Assembly (NCBI GenBank): GCA_036362985.1
Contig: JAYGXS010000004.1
Location: forward strand, 44,105,182-44,169,181
DNA length: 64,000 bases
Reading direction: 5' to 3'
Source: Ligula intestinalis
Taxonomy: Eukaryota > Platyhelminthes > Cestoda > Diphyllobothriidea > Diphyllobothriidae
This document shows positions 43,596 to 54,184 of this stretch, in pieces. Position numbers and translations under genes: made by a program. Within the stretch, counting starts at the first letter, position 1; each line of letters opens with the position of its first letter. The notes under the pieces were generated by a model. That model did not search any database. It was not told the origin of the DNA and worked only from the letters and a program-made list of their open reading frames with translations.

Positions 43596-44600
43596 CGGAG
43601 CATAGGACCTCGCGCGAAGACATTTTTGGCGTGCCTCGGGCCAGGCGCAAACTGGTGCGTTTACCTCCTTCCGTAGACCAGCCTCATTTAGTAGTTTGGC
43701 TTTAATCCGCCTGAAAACAGACCTTAATGTGGTGACTGCGGCCAGACACCACTTCGGACCTAGCCCACCTCACGACTGGACGTGCGTTCCAAGAGTCAAA
43801 ACTTCCTTCAATCCTCCTGTACAGAATACACTCTTCCGACTACTCTGGCCTTCACATAAATTCTCTCCAAAGGAACTGCACCTGGAAGATCGATAGATGA
43901 AGGTCTCAGTCATGCAGTAGACGAGTACAGGGGCGTGAAACAAACAATGACGACACGGAGGTAGGCGCAGCTCCACGGGCGGTTAACGAGGATCACGGCT
44001 GAGGCGACAAAAGTGGCAGTGATCTGCGAGCCATACGCATCGGCTCAACCCTCATCGGCAGGCCACGCACACACATACGCACGCATATAGCGAAAACCAT
44101 GAGCCGGAATGTTGCGTTTCTGAAGATGGATGGAAGTCACAACCACCCAAAACGTCTAATAAATCTCTCGCGGTGAACGCTCTTCTTTTTTGACTTACTA
44201 CCTAACAATAGAATTTTCACTACTATTCCATATATCGAAACAAAAAGGTGTCGAATTAGTGTGTTGTGGAAACGGAAAGTCGTATGTCGAGTGCACAAAA
44301 GTTCACTTAAAACAGATATGTGAAATCGGATTGTTATGAAGAAACAAGGAGCGAATTCAACCAACCATAGGTTGTTCTCGATCTCACAGTTGTCGCTTTA
44401 TCTGTGAAGGATGAAGCGAGGCATGACACTTCAATATAAACCTACATATTTAATTTTTGAAGTAAGCGAGGTCGGCAAATCCAACCTAGTGCATGCTGCT
44501 TTAGGCAGGTCATGTTAGGATAGCCTTATTGCCCGCATTGCATTTCGGCTAGTCGAGAAGGCACGGATTGATGGAAGAACACTCAGTTTGTTTAGCGCTG
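43596..44600. other. Unassigned interval
   Basis: No feature supported. Confidence 0.4.
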
Positions 44601-44604
44601 TCTC

Positions 44605-44645
44605 TGTCGATTGTTTCAAGCATGAATCCGAAACGTCAGGCGAAA
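44605..44645 (+). ncRNA. Half hammerhead-like PLE motif
   Basis: CATGAATCCGAAACGTCAGG at 44621-44640 matches the stem II 3' arm, GAAAC box and downstream word of the motif at 37.46 kb, in opposite orientation. The first half is missing. Confidence 0.35.
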
Positions 44646-44649
44646 AATT

Positions 44650-45490
44650 TCGGTAGTCACCTCGGCCTCTCCGTTACATCCTCAGACTCGCATTTTCGCG
44701 GGTGTCTGCAGTTAATTCAACTGTGGGTGCTTCGAGTCGTTTCAAATAGATAACACATCCTGTGTCTGACGCAATGGCTCGACATTCTCCATTCGTATTT
44801 GCTTCCACCTTTAAGCAATACACGTGCTGGAGCACTGACTAATAAACTATGTCGGTTCTTCTTCTCGCATTAGTCTGTCCTGATCGCAGGAGACAAAATT
44901 TCTGAATGAAGGCCCGTCGGGGCGTTAAGAAATAATAAATTCCACTCTGGGTCCGATACGTCAACGCAAAAAGAACTATATAAACCGCTTGCAAAAACTT
45001 TAATTATCGCGCGCAAATATTCGGTTAGCTGCTTATTTTACCCATCATTCCTATTATTTTATATTTCTATATGCTCTAACTTTTTTCTTTTCCTTGATAT
45101 GACCCACCTATTTACCTTTAATACCAGCTATCACATAGTACAGTCGAATAGGGGGTTCTGGTACTGTTTGGGAATCTTAATTGAACTGTTACCCGTAGGA
45201 ACTCATGGCAACAGAGCTATCATCAGGAAAGGCTCTCTCAACGTTTAACAGAGATTGAATGCATTGGTTCACCTTTCAGAAGGAATGGATGCATGCAAGA
45301 ATATTCAAAAGCTTGCATGAGGAATAGCTTGCATGACTGGAGATACAATCCGCGTAATAAATGATTCATGGGGCGTTGTCTAGACGGTTCAAACTTATAA
45401 GAGTGGGTATATCCCACTGTCCGCCAGCCACACATAGTCGTGGCTTCATACAGACAATAGACAGTCCAGCGTACTAGGTGAAATGTACCG
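44650..45490. other. Unassigned interval
   Basis: No feature supported. Confidence 0.4.
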
Positions 45491-45494
45491 TAGA

Positions 45495-45600
45495 GTAAAG
45501 GTTCAGAAGAAAACCACTCGATAGCTGGAACAATAATTTAATTCACCTGACGTTTTGACATCCATCGCGGATTCATCATCAGAAACATCAATAGAAAACG
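45495..45600 (-). ncRNA. Hammerhead-like motif of a Penelope-like element
   Basis: Minus strand: CTGATGA (45582-45576, intact first box), stem II ATCC-GCGAT-GGAT, then TGTCAAAACGTCAGG where GAAAC has become CAAAAC. It is followed by ATTGTTCCAGCTATCG, as in the copy at 37.46 kb. Together the two copies show the full core, but neither alone is canonical. Confidence 0.5.
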
Positions 45601-46280
45601 GTGGCAGAAACCAAGTTTAAAAGGCCCTGCAAATGTTTTTTTGAGAAAAGTCCTTTTTATTTGTTATTTCGCAGTGTTGTTCAATTCTTTGAAATGTATG
45701 GCTGGCGTTCTCTTGCCTTGAAAACAACATAAACAATTATGGGTGAATATTCGCTAGTCAGGTGCTTCTTGAAGTGCTAATAGAGGGATCCTGATTACGT
45801 TACTAGTGATCTTTTCAAAGCCCAAGAGGTCAACCATTCTGGTGCGGATCGAGTCCGAAAATCAAAAACGATGCTCTGTCTAAAGCTTCAGGAATGTATT
45901 TACGCTATAAATTATGTCAATTTGAGATGAAAACGTACTTGCGACAGCAGGTAAACGGGCCACGGTTGACGTGCGCCTAATCTCTGTGTGTATGCCGTGA
46001 TTAGCTTTCAAGTTCGTTTCCTCCCCCTTCCAACTAATGACTGGCTTTTACGCTGTGAATTTGCAGTTTGCGCCACATGGTCCGATAGAAAGCAAAACAA
46101 CATGAAGTGAAACTCTTTTCATTGATGAATGAACGCTTACCGATCGCATACGGAACTCACTCTTCCCATGCTGTCTTCGGGCTCACTCTCGAACCCCGCC
46201 AGCAGCCCCCACAGCGGCTAGTAACCGATCGCTGTTGGTTCATGCACCAATTTCGGTATTCCCGATCTAAACGGGCAGGA

Positions 46281-46500
46281 CACCGAGCCCGTGGCTGAAT
46301 GGCTAGAGCACTGGGCTTCTACTCAGCAGGTCATGGGTTCGAGCCTCTGGCGGTGCATCATCCGGGGCTGATCATGACTGGCTGATGACGGCTAATAAGC
46401 CAGAAATGGCCATCCCAGTTTCCCTTGCCTTTGTCGGCAATGTCGATCAGCCCGGAGTTCCTGTGTCATAAAACTTCGGCGTATGTTTCCGCAAACCATT
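46281..46500 (+). mobile_element. tRNA-derived SINE
   Basis: The tRNA-like head is at 46287-46356: A box TGGCTGAATGGCTAGAGCAC, B box GGTTCGAGCCT (46336-46346), anticodon arm CTGGG-CTTCTA-CTCAG. The CTTCTA loop suggests descent from tRNA-Arg(TCT), by inference. It is followed by a non-tRNA body containing GGCTGATCATGACTGGCTGA and AAGCCAGAAATGGCC. The anticodon loop is one base short and the acceptor stem does not pair well, so this is not a working tRNA gene. A and B boxes would serve as the internal Pol III promoter. Confidence 0.65.
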
Positions 46501-47286
46501 CAAAGCGTAGCCTAGTATCCTGGGAAGTTGGTAAAAGGTGCTCGTAGTGCGTGCGGGGTACCTATTCCTGTTTCCTCTCAGGAGTTGAAAGCAGAGTTAC
46601 TGTTCTGTTCACCTCAAGACAAGGACGCACTTACCCAATTTTAAAATGTGAAATACTTACCTAACATTTCATTTCGAGATGTTTCATAACCAGATGCCTA
46701 AATGTACGTAGTAGGTATTGTCTATATGTGTTAGTGCCAGGATAAGAACAGCCGTTGGTTTCCTTACATAGTTTCAGGGCTGGGGTAATGTATCATTTGT
46801 TCGGAGCTTTGAAATCGTTTTGAAGTCCGTCCTTATATAACTGACCTCTGCAATGCAATTAGGTATAAATCTGCTGCAGAGCCTTTGGGCTCCAGTTTTG
46901 GTGCCAAGTTTTCTGGCATAGAACCACTGATCATGTGCAACTGCGTGCCAGCAGTAGAACAGAGCTTTTTCGTGGACATGTTCTCGTTCTTAAGGCAGAA
47001 CAAGAAAGATCAACATTCTTCGCTCCAATGATGACTGCTTCGAGGAAAATGTGGACCTTGCAGAGCCGCAAAATACTCTTCCCGATGTTTAATATCTCTT
47101 CTGAAGGCTTCATAGTAGGTGTGAGCACTCGTATTTGTCCATCGTGTAGCAAATAACTGTTTAAGGTTATTAGGTGGGGTTGTCTCAGGGTTCGGACTTT
47201 TCTAGCCTAGAATAACCATCTACTTACAAAATTTAAGTACGCTTACTTTTCCAGACTAAATTTTTCCAGCCCTGCCAATTTTTGCG
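46501..47286. other. Unassigned interval
   Basis: No feature supported. Confidence 0.4.
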
Positions 47287-48345
47287 CGAACCAAGCGAGG
47301 GAGGTCGCAAGCAAAGTGAGCCGGTGCACCAAGGTTCTCCTGCTACCATCCCCCAGTCCTTCTGGGTTACAATCAATCGACGATTGCTACCTCGGGACAT
47401 CACCCCCCACGAGTTACTCACTGTGTCCTGGCACAGCAACTCAGTGGCTAACTTATGCTCGTACGCCAGTACCAACACCGGCTGGACTTGTCTACACTCT
47501 ACTGTCGTCCCGACTGCTAGGTCTTGCCGTATGCCTGCCGCCATCTGATCGTCTGCAGTTCCCGCCCAGGCACCCAACTCGCCCCCCCTCGACCTTTGAC
47601 TCAAGCCGGCCAAGGTCGCGACCTATTCTCACTCTCCCCAACTGCACCCCGTTTGGACTTCGGCGGGAACCCCTGATTCAACGTGAGCGAGGGAGGTCGC
47701 CAGCAAACTGAGCCTGTGCACCAAGGTCATCAGGGTCCTACTACCATCCACCCCCGGTCTTTCTGGGTGGCTATCCATCTCCGATTGCCACCTCGGACCC
47801 TCACCCCCTATGTTGACTCGCTGTACCCTGGCACAACTAAGCAGTGGCTTCTGCATGTTCGTTCGGCAGTACCAACAACGGCTGGGCCCGTCCGTACCTT
47901 ACTATCGTCCCGGCTGCAGCGTCCCGCCGCATGCCTGCCACCATCTGCTCGACTTTAGTTCCCGGTCAGACACCCAATTCACCCCCCCCCCCCCGAAGAC
48001 CTTTGGCTCACGCCTACCGGCGGTGGCTGTCCACCTCCAATTGCCACCTCCGAACGTCAGCTCCCACGGGTGACTCGCTGTACCCTGGCACAACTAAGCA
48101 GTGGCTTCTGCATGCTCGTTCGGCAGTACCAACATCGGCTGGGCCCGTCTGTACCTTACTGTCGTCCCGGCTGCGGCGTCTCGCCACATGCCTGCCACCA
48201 TCTATTCGTCTGCAGTTCCCGCCCAGGCACCCAACTCGCCCCCCCCCGACCTTTGGCTCAAGCCGGCCAAGGTCGCGACCTTTTCTCACTCTCCCCAACT
48301 GCACCCCGTTTGGACTTCGGCTGGAACCCCTGACTCAACGCGGGC
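47287..48345. repeat. Tandem array of GC-rich units, about 2.7 copies
   Basis: Unit 1 about 47287-47680; unit 2 about 47681-48010 (3' end missing); unit 3 about 48011-48345 (5' end missing). Shared words: GCGAGGGAGGTCGC, CTGGCACAACTAAGCAGTGG, GTACCAACA-CGGCTGG, GCATGCCTGCC-CCATCT, CTCTCCCCAACTGCACCCCG. Each unit has a poly-C tract. Low TA content leaves long overlapping open frames on both strands, which I do not read as genes. Confidence 0.88.
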
Positions 48346-48365
48346 TGCTAACTAACTAACTAACT
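48346..48365. repeat. (CTAA)n microsatellite closing the tandem array
   Basis: CTAACTAACTAACTAAC directly follows the last unit. Confidence 0.85.
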
Positions 48366-49512
48366 TAAGAGTGAGGAGTGCAGTGTACTCTTCGGTAAAT
48401 CAGTACGGTCGAATCTCCTGTTCCAGGTCGTTTCTTGGTGCAGCTTCGGCTGCGGCCAACTAACTGAGCCGCGGCCACTAACTCTGCGTTCCCATACTTA
48501 GGGATCTTCTAGCGTCTCAATTGCGGTCCCCATGCTCCGCGCCATTTAGGATTTGCATAACAGTTCGCCTCGGCTACACTTTCATTATCCGCGGACTTAT
48601 CCTCTGTAAAACGTCGACGGAATAAGTCCTTTTCTCCCCTCCACATTTCAGAAACTTCTAATTCAGTGTTTCTCATAACTTACACAAAGTAACATATACA
48701 GAAAAATATTGACAAACGATCTCCTTCCACACTGTTTTAACCGTACCCTTTGACTGCATACGGTGGCTTCGGTTGCTTCGTTCCTTCTACACGGATGCCT
48801 ACAAATACTTTAGTCTTTACTTAGCTGTCTTACCTGTGGCAGCATCCCCATACTTATTCTTTCATTTTATTGGACGCTCGTGGATCATGCTTCCTCCGCT
48901 TCTTTTTTCCTTTTTGCCACCACCTGTAGTAAACTTTGTAATTGCGCAGTTCAGTTTTGGCTGCGGTATATGCAGCGAACTGAATTATAAGTTATCCATT
49001 TTACCTTCCCCACCGGGTAATTTTGGTGTGTTTCTCTCGTCGCTTCTGCCGCAGTCTTCCTTCGACGCGTGGCGATCTTCGTTTGCTTTGCTAGTCGTTA
49101 AGTGGCTGCCGCATTGCGCGATTGCACCTGCAGCAAAGAAACTATTACGACAAACTTTCCTGAAACTCACTTTCACGAGCGCTGTCCAAATCCACACCAG
49201 CATCATCACTGCACCTTCCTGACCCAAGCATTACGATTGCTGGGTATTGCCTTTTATCGGTGGGAATCATAGGCGTTCCACCCAACCACACTGTCCTTTC
49301 GTCCACATAACCTGAATTTACGACTATTTTTCCATTCATTTAAACTCTTACCCGATCCACTGGGTTCGTCTTCGTTTCCGCCATCTACCTGCATGTTCAT
49401 GTCCTCCATTTCCTCTAACCGCAGGAGGCAGCAGGTCTCCGGATTGAGGTTCTTGTTTACCAGCCGTTTTCGAGTGCGTAGTTTCGCCTATGTTGGGTAA
49501 TGGTTAGATGCC
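48366..49512. other. Interval between the tandem array and the Merlin transposase
   Basis: Contains an open frame 48773-49222 (+, 149 codons, TTG first, hydrophobic) with no recognised motif; probably chance. It may include the 3' flank or terminal repeat of the Merlin element, but I could not find matching inverted repeats. Confidence 0.35.
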
Positions 49513-50433
49513 TCAGGAAAACAATATACCTTCCGTCATATTCACGGGGTACAGATGAGCTATGTGGCTGCAGAAAATATCCCTGGCTTCCGGTACCTTA
49601 TTCATTCGGAAAGCAAACCACATTCGGTATTGGATTTCCTCAACGTTTGCCCAAACGGACCTTCCTGGAATAGGTCCACTTTGGCGCAGACCCCGTTTAA
49701 GTCGACTCCAAAACGCCTCAATTGCTTGCGTGTGCTTGCCCGTAATTGTGTACACAAAGTTATCCGTGTGGTTTACCGTGTACTGCGAATAACCCAATGT
49801 CTTCAGCTTACTAAAACTGCTCCAGCAGTCTGTCAAAATTTCACTGCCGTGCTTCGCTCTCCGGCATATGACACTGCAGAGAAACGGTGCAGAGCGGCTG
49901 CTCAATTGTTCGCACACTGCCCTTCTCTTGACAGTGTCGTACATACCGATTACCCACAATTGCCGCACTTTTCGTCCTCGGTTGTACTTACAGCGGGTGA
50001 TCATCGACTCGTCCAAGTGCACTTGAATGCCCGGTCCACCGATGGACGAAGCTACCCTGTTCAGGGTGTTGGAACAGACATTCCTACAAATTGCAAACCC
50101 GTTTACGGCCGGTTTTAGGGATACTCCACAGACAGCTCCCGCTTTCTGTACCTTTCTGCCGGCAACAAACGCCAGGCACATATTTGCTAGCTTATGCAAC
50201 GTTAACCTGCTTCCATAAAATACAGAATTCATCCGCACAGATTGTTTGCTGAGGCACAGAGCGCACCTAAAGATTTGTCCGTCTTCGTTCTGCTCATACT
50301 TCTGTAGGGACACTCGTCCGCCGCAAGAGCATCGTAAGTCCGTTGCTAGGAGACATTTGGTGTGGAGATAGGGTACCAGTTCGTCCGAATTGATGGTTTG
50401 CAGAATCCGATTGTCTGGTGAAGGTTGGTCCAA
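49513..50433 (-). CDS. Merlin-type (IS1595/ISXO2-like) DDE transposase
   Basis: A single undamaged frame of 306 codons, the usual size for this family, which moves Merlin DNA transposons by cut-and-paste. The N-terminal zinc ribbon has C35, C37, C57, C60 (CSCGG...FRCALC). The DDE domain has VHLDES (D141), KYNRGRKVRQLWVIG (149-163), ILTDCWSSF (D202), TVNHTDNFV and HTQAIEAFWSRLKR (E239). The D-D-E triad is complete and the second D to E gap is 36 residues. The frame is open to a stop near 50.47 kb, but the first ATG is only at residue 68, inside the domain order. The start at 50433 is TTG, so a short upstream exon (an acceptor-like CCACAG precedes 50452) or a lost ATG must be considered. Confidence 0.88.
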   Translation of the reverse strand: MDQPSPDNRILQTINSDELVPYLHTKCLLATDLRCSCGGRVSLQKYEQNEDGQIFRCALCLSKQSVRMNSVFYGSRLTLHKLANMCLAFVAGRKVQKAGAVCGVSLKPAVNGFAICRNVCSNTLNRVASSIGGPGIQVHLDESMITRCKYNRGRKVRQLWVIGMYDTVKRRAVCEQLSSRSAPFLCSVICRRAKHGSEILTDCWSSFSKLKTLGYSQYTVNHTDNFVYTITGKHTQAIEAFWSRLKRGLRQSGPIPGRSVWANVEEIQYRMWFAFRMNKVPEARDIFCSHIAHLYPVNMTEGILFS

Positions 50434-52425
50434 TCGTAGGGTCCTCGGTGACCTGTGGTCCGGGCTTCAGTATAAAACGCGTGCACTTTTAGACTCATCC
50501 TTAAATTCTCCGTCCCCCGTAGACCAAGCTTGCTAACCGAGGTGAACCTTAACCCTCTGAATGGGTCATTTTCTTGCCCCTCGCCCCTTTGGCTACAAAC
50601 TTTCCCCCCTCGTGTTCGGTGCCCTTTTGTTTCTGAACACTCAGCCGTCTTTTGGCTTACCTTCTTTGTCGGTTAACTAGCAGGCAAGGCTGCGCCTGCC
50701 CTGGGCTGTTCGGTGTAGTATTGGACGGGATTTCTGTCCAAAAATTGGCTTCCGTGGTTTGCGTTCTTCCAAAGCTGTGTAGGAAGGTAAAACGCTCATA
50801 ATATTTGCTTTGGTTGCGTACTCAGAGAACCCGCCACATAACTATGAAAAAAGAATCACATGGAGGCTGTTTGCAATGAGGCAGTGCTCAGTTTAATCTG
50901 CTTCGGTCGGCTGGAACCGCAATGTGTTTTGTGGGAACGACGGATCCGGGGAGTTATCACGAAACTGTCAAAATGCACGAACATACGTCACTACATCATT
51001 TCCCTACTCGCTTTACCTTAGTTCTCAATCTGAAGAACTGCTCAAACAAGAATATAGTTGATAGTTGCAGAGAGAAAGAGAACAGGAGTTAACACAGGTT
51101 CATATTCTCTGACTAATGAATGAGTCAGCCACTCCATGTGTAAAACCCGAGTCCTCTTTAGACAATTTGAGCTTTTCGAGGATAGTGATTTGAGACACAC
51201 ACTCACCTCATTGTCTGTTAGCGCTAGTTTTATGTAGGGTCTCTGAATATGCTATATTGAGCACTGTGGAAAAATGGTCTATCATGGGGTGTAAGTAAAC
51301 AGTCTTAACAACATGGAAGCTCGTTTGCCGCAGTATGAGCTCTTTTTAAATTAAAAATGAGACACGCACGTGTGCGTCAGTCTCTGCACGTAAAGCACGC
51401 ACATGGTCATGAGCCAACAACCTAGCATCGACATCAGTTCGTACATTCGAATAAGAGTGTTAGTATAGCAAAAGACTATACCTTAACGGAAATAACATTA
51501 ATATTTAGTGATATCACTGATTCTACTCACCAACAGTAGGTTTTACCAAGAATAATGCTGCAATATTCACATCAGATTGGACCAATTTTAGTACAAAGTA
51601 AACGCTGCCTTTTATTGTTTTTCTGTATCTGATCCTACACAGGTGTCTCGAAAATTTCTGAACTTATTTTGATCGCAAAACTCCATACGTCCATAGTGTA
51701 CCTCACAGGTGGATCGCCGGACAGTGACTTGCGTGTGAATTAGGTTATATTGAGGCGTGGCCCACAGTGGAGTTCGGCAGCCATCTGCGATATCTAAACA
51801 GCCCTTTCTGGGGAAAGCACTGTTTACCCGGGGACGGAACTGGACATTTAAGCTGAAATAATACTGGGCCACGTTATTTGCATGCTGACTGGCTCACAGA
51901 TGCATAAGTCCCGGTAGAGAAACCAAAAAAATAATACCCCGCTTCCACATCCATCCCCAACTCACCTTAGACAGCCAGAGTGGATCCGCAAACTCTGGTT
52001 GCCTGGAATGTGTTTTCCCTTTAGACAAGCAAAGGAGCAACCGATCGGCACTAGTCACTAAAGACCTGGTGCGTTAGAAGGACGATATCACTGCTCCCAG
52101 CCAGATCAGATGCTCCGAAAAAAAAACAGCTAAAAGAAATGGGTGCGGACCACAAGTTTCTCTCTAGCCGTCGTCTGCAGGCAGAAAGAACGTCTTAACA
52201 GACTGCGCTTGTCTTCTCACTGCCTGGGCCTCTTAGCAAGTACCTAGACTGTTAGTATGGTAAGTTACAACGTCAATTTATACAACTAACGACTGTGTAT
52301 ATTTTACAGGGGTTGACGGGTTTCAACACGAATATACACTAACAATTTTGGTCTACGCCTATAGACCTTAAATATACTGATATATACCGCGATCAGAAAT
52401 TAATTTTTCTGGAGTTTCAAAAGCG
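50434..52425. other. Unassigned interval upstream of the Merlin frame
   Basis: On the minus strand this would hold the transposase promoter and the 5' terminal inverted repeat. No terminal repeats recognised. No other feature supported. Confidence 0.4.
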
Positions 52426-52429
52426 GAGC

Positions 52430-52975
52430 ACCTACAGTCTCAAAATGACAGGTTCCGAAGCGGTGAGGAACAGGTTTTGTTAAGACCTGCGCACTTTTCT
52501 GGCGGCTGTGCCGAAGGCAGACAAAGTGGTTTTCACTGGCTACTTCAAGTGTCGCCTTGGGACAGACAACGGCCGTGAGAATGTAAGTTTGGCTTCCATC
52601 GTCTCACGGCTGTGAAGATAACGTTTTCCTTCCTTTAAGATCCTGCCCAGAACATCGCCTGCTCCTGATCACCACCTTCCGCAGTCTTCCGACACGGAAA
52701 AGGCAACATATATAAGTGCACATCGATCGTGACACTGACAGTTACTGGAATGCGTTTATGCTCATAGGTTAGATTGGCAGGACGTGCTTGTAAACAAGGC
52801 GATCCGCAACCTTGATGGCTGGACGGATCATCACCTCTCTACCTCAGTGATGAGGCTCCGAATTCAACCGCGACGGAGGCGACAAATCAAGCGAGCAATA
52901 AGTACGTTACGTACTGGTGTGATGGAGTTGCTGGCTCGCCTCTTTGCTTTTAAACCGATCGTCTAAGTCTGTGAC
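52430..52975 (+). pseudogene. RTE-type LINE endonuclease relic
   Basis: The translation contains FLAAVPKADKVVFTGYF (family pattern: ATVPKADKLIVLGDF), GTDNG, EKATYIS, DWQDVLVNKAIRNLDGWTDH and MRLRIQPRRRRQIKR. These are the second half of the APE endonuclease and start of the linker of RTE-type LINEs, with the D-x-H replaced region WTDHHL retained. The first part is frameshifted. Open piece 52784-52966. Confidence 0.7.
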
Positions 52976-53467
52976 GCACGATCTGCGAACCACGTCCTGT
53001 AACGGAATTCATCCCATAATATGCTTAGTACTTCCGCTAGATGTGCATATTCTAATAGATAACGGTGCGTTTGCCATGCCGATCATGAGGAATCTTATCG
53101 AATGCTTAACCCTGGAAAGAGTTTAATTTGTTTCGAGGTGTTGCTCGGGACGTGGAGGTTCTGATATGTTTTCCAGGAATGTGGGTAAAGAGGCCGGAAA
53201 GGACGTGATTTTGATGTTTGTAGTGCGGTTTTATCTAAAATTTGCATAGAGTTGGAAATGGCTGAACAGACACATGCAGTGACCCAGATTTCCTGAGGCA
53301 GTGTATGCAGGCGCACGGGCTACAACAGATATATTTTTGGGTCACTGGCATTTACTCTCAGTCAGATAACTTTGCGAGGGCCGGCCAGGTTGATGCTTGA
53401 TACAAATAAACGAGGATAGCGAGAGAAAAATGAGACTATTGGCGTTTAGGCCGTGAGTATGCTCAGA
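52976..53467. other. Unassigned interval
   Basis: May contain decayed LINE sequence downstream of the endonuclease. No motif seen. Confidence 0.35.
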
Positions 53468-53780
53468 GCACTACAATTATCACGATCTGTCCCGCATAAG
53501 AAGAGAAAAGATAGAACCAGGAGAAATTGTTTATTGTGTGCGGAAACTCAGTAATGGTCTGAAGCCCCGACACGCGACAGGCCCGGGCCCTGCGCGCCAT
53601 CTGTCTGCTAGCGTGCTATGGGCCTGAATGCATAAACGTCATTAGAGAGTGAGTCATTGACTGCTTGATCAACTGCTTGGGCAATAGCAGTGTACGACAC
53701 TTGTGATTGGCTGCCCCAGAAGCAAACAGATGAGGGCAGTCACGTGACAGTTTGCAGGCTTGGCGCTGGCAATACAAGAC
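53468..53780. repeat. Dispersed repeat, copy 2 (pair with 43.29 kb)
   Basis: Same orientation as the first copy, with small indels (a CAATAGCAGTG insertion near 53.68 kb). Confidence 0.8.
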
Positions 53781-54184
53781 AGCGTCAGCTGCGTTAGTGT
53801 TGACAACACTGCTGGTGGAAGAGTCGGTGGTGCTACTTCTAGCTGAGTTTTCCGTTATCGGAGTCTGGTCGGGGCTCCAGACACTGGTTTACACCTCTCA
53901 GTAAAGCGAGTGCGTATATTATCAGAGAGGCAAAATTTAATAGAATACTACTTTTGTAAAGCCATAATATTTTGCAGTCAGCGTTAGTGTTTTCATTGAT
54001 ACCCTAAGCAACTGCGATAGTTGTGGTGTGTTGTTGATGGCGGGGGCGGGAGTTAATCATGTTGCAATTATCTTTGGGTTCGAAAAGTCCAATAGGACCT
54101 ATGCGTACACGAAATATCCCTTAACAATACTGAAATAAAGACAGAGGCTAGGTAATTGTGCAATTTTCAGTAGTATTTGATTCT

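Noticed and set aside
46287..46356. Functional tRNA gene
   Set aside because: A and B boxes are good, but the acceptor stem does not pair and the anticodon loop is short; the extended non-tRNA body suggests a SINE.
47282..48359. Several overlapping open frames of 84-171 codons on both strands
   Set aside because: They follow the tandem repeat units and exist because TA-containing stops are rare in GC-rich DNA; no motif or start context.
48773..49222. 149-codon hydrophobic frame as a membrane protein gene
   Set aside because: It starts with TTG, has no recognisable family pattern and lies next to a transposon in T-rich DNA, where hydrophobic codons are expected by chance.
49230..50900. Merlin terminal inverted repeats
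   Set aside because: I compared several G-rich words on both sides of the transposase but found no convincing reverse-complement pair by eye; a computed inverted-repeat search is needed.
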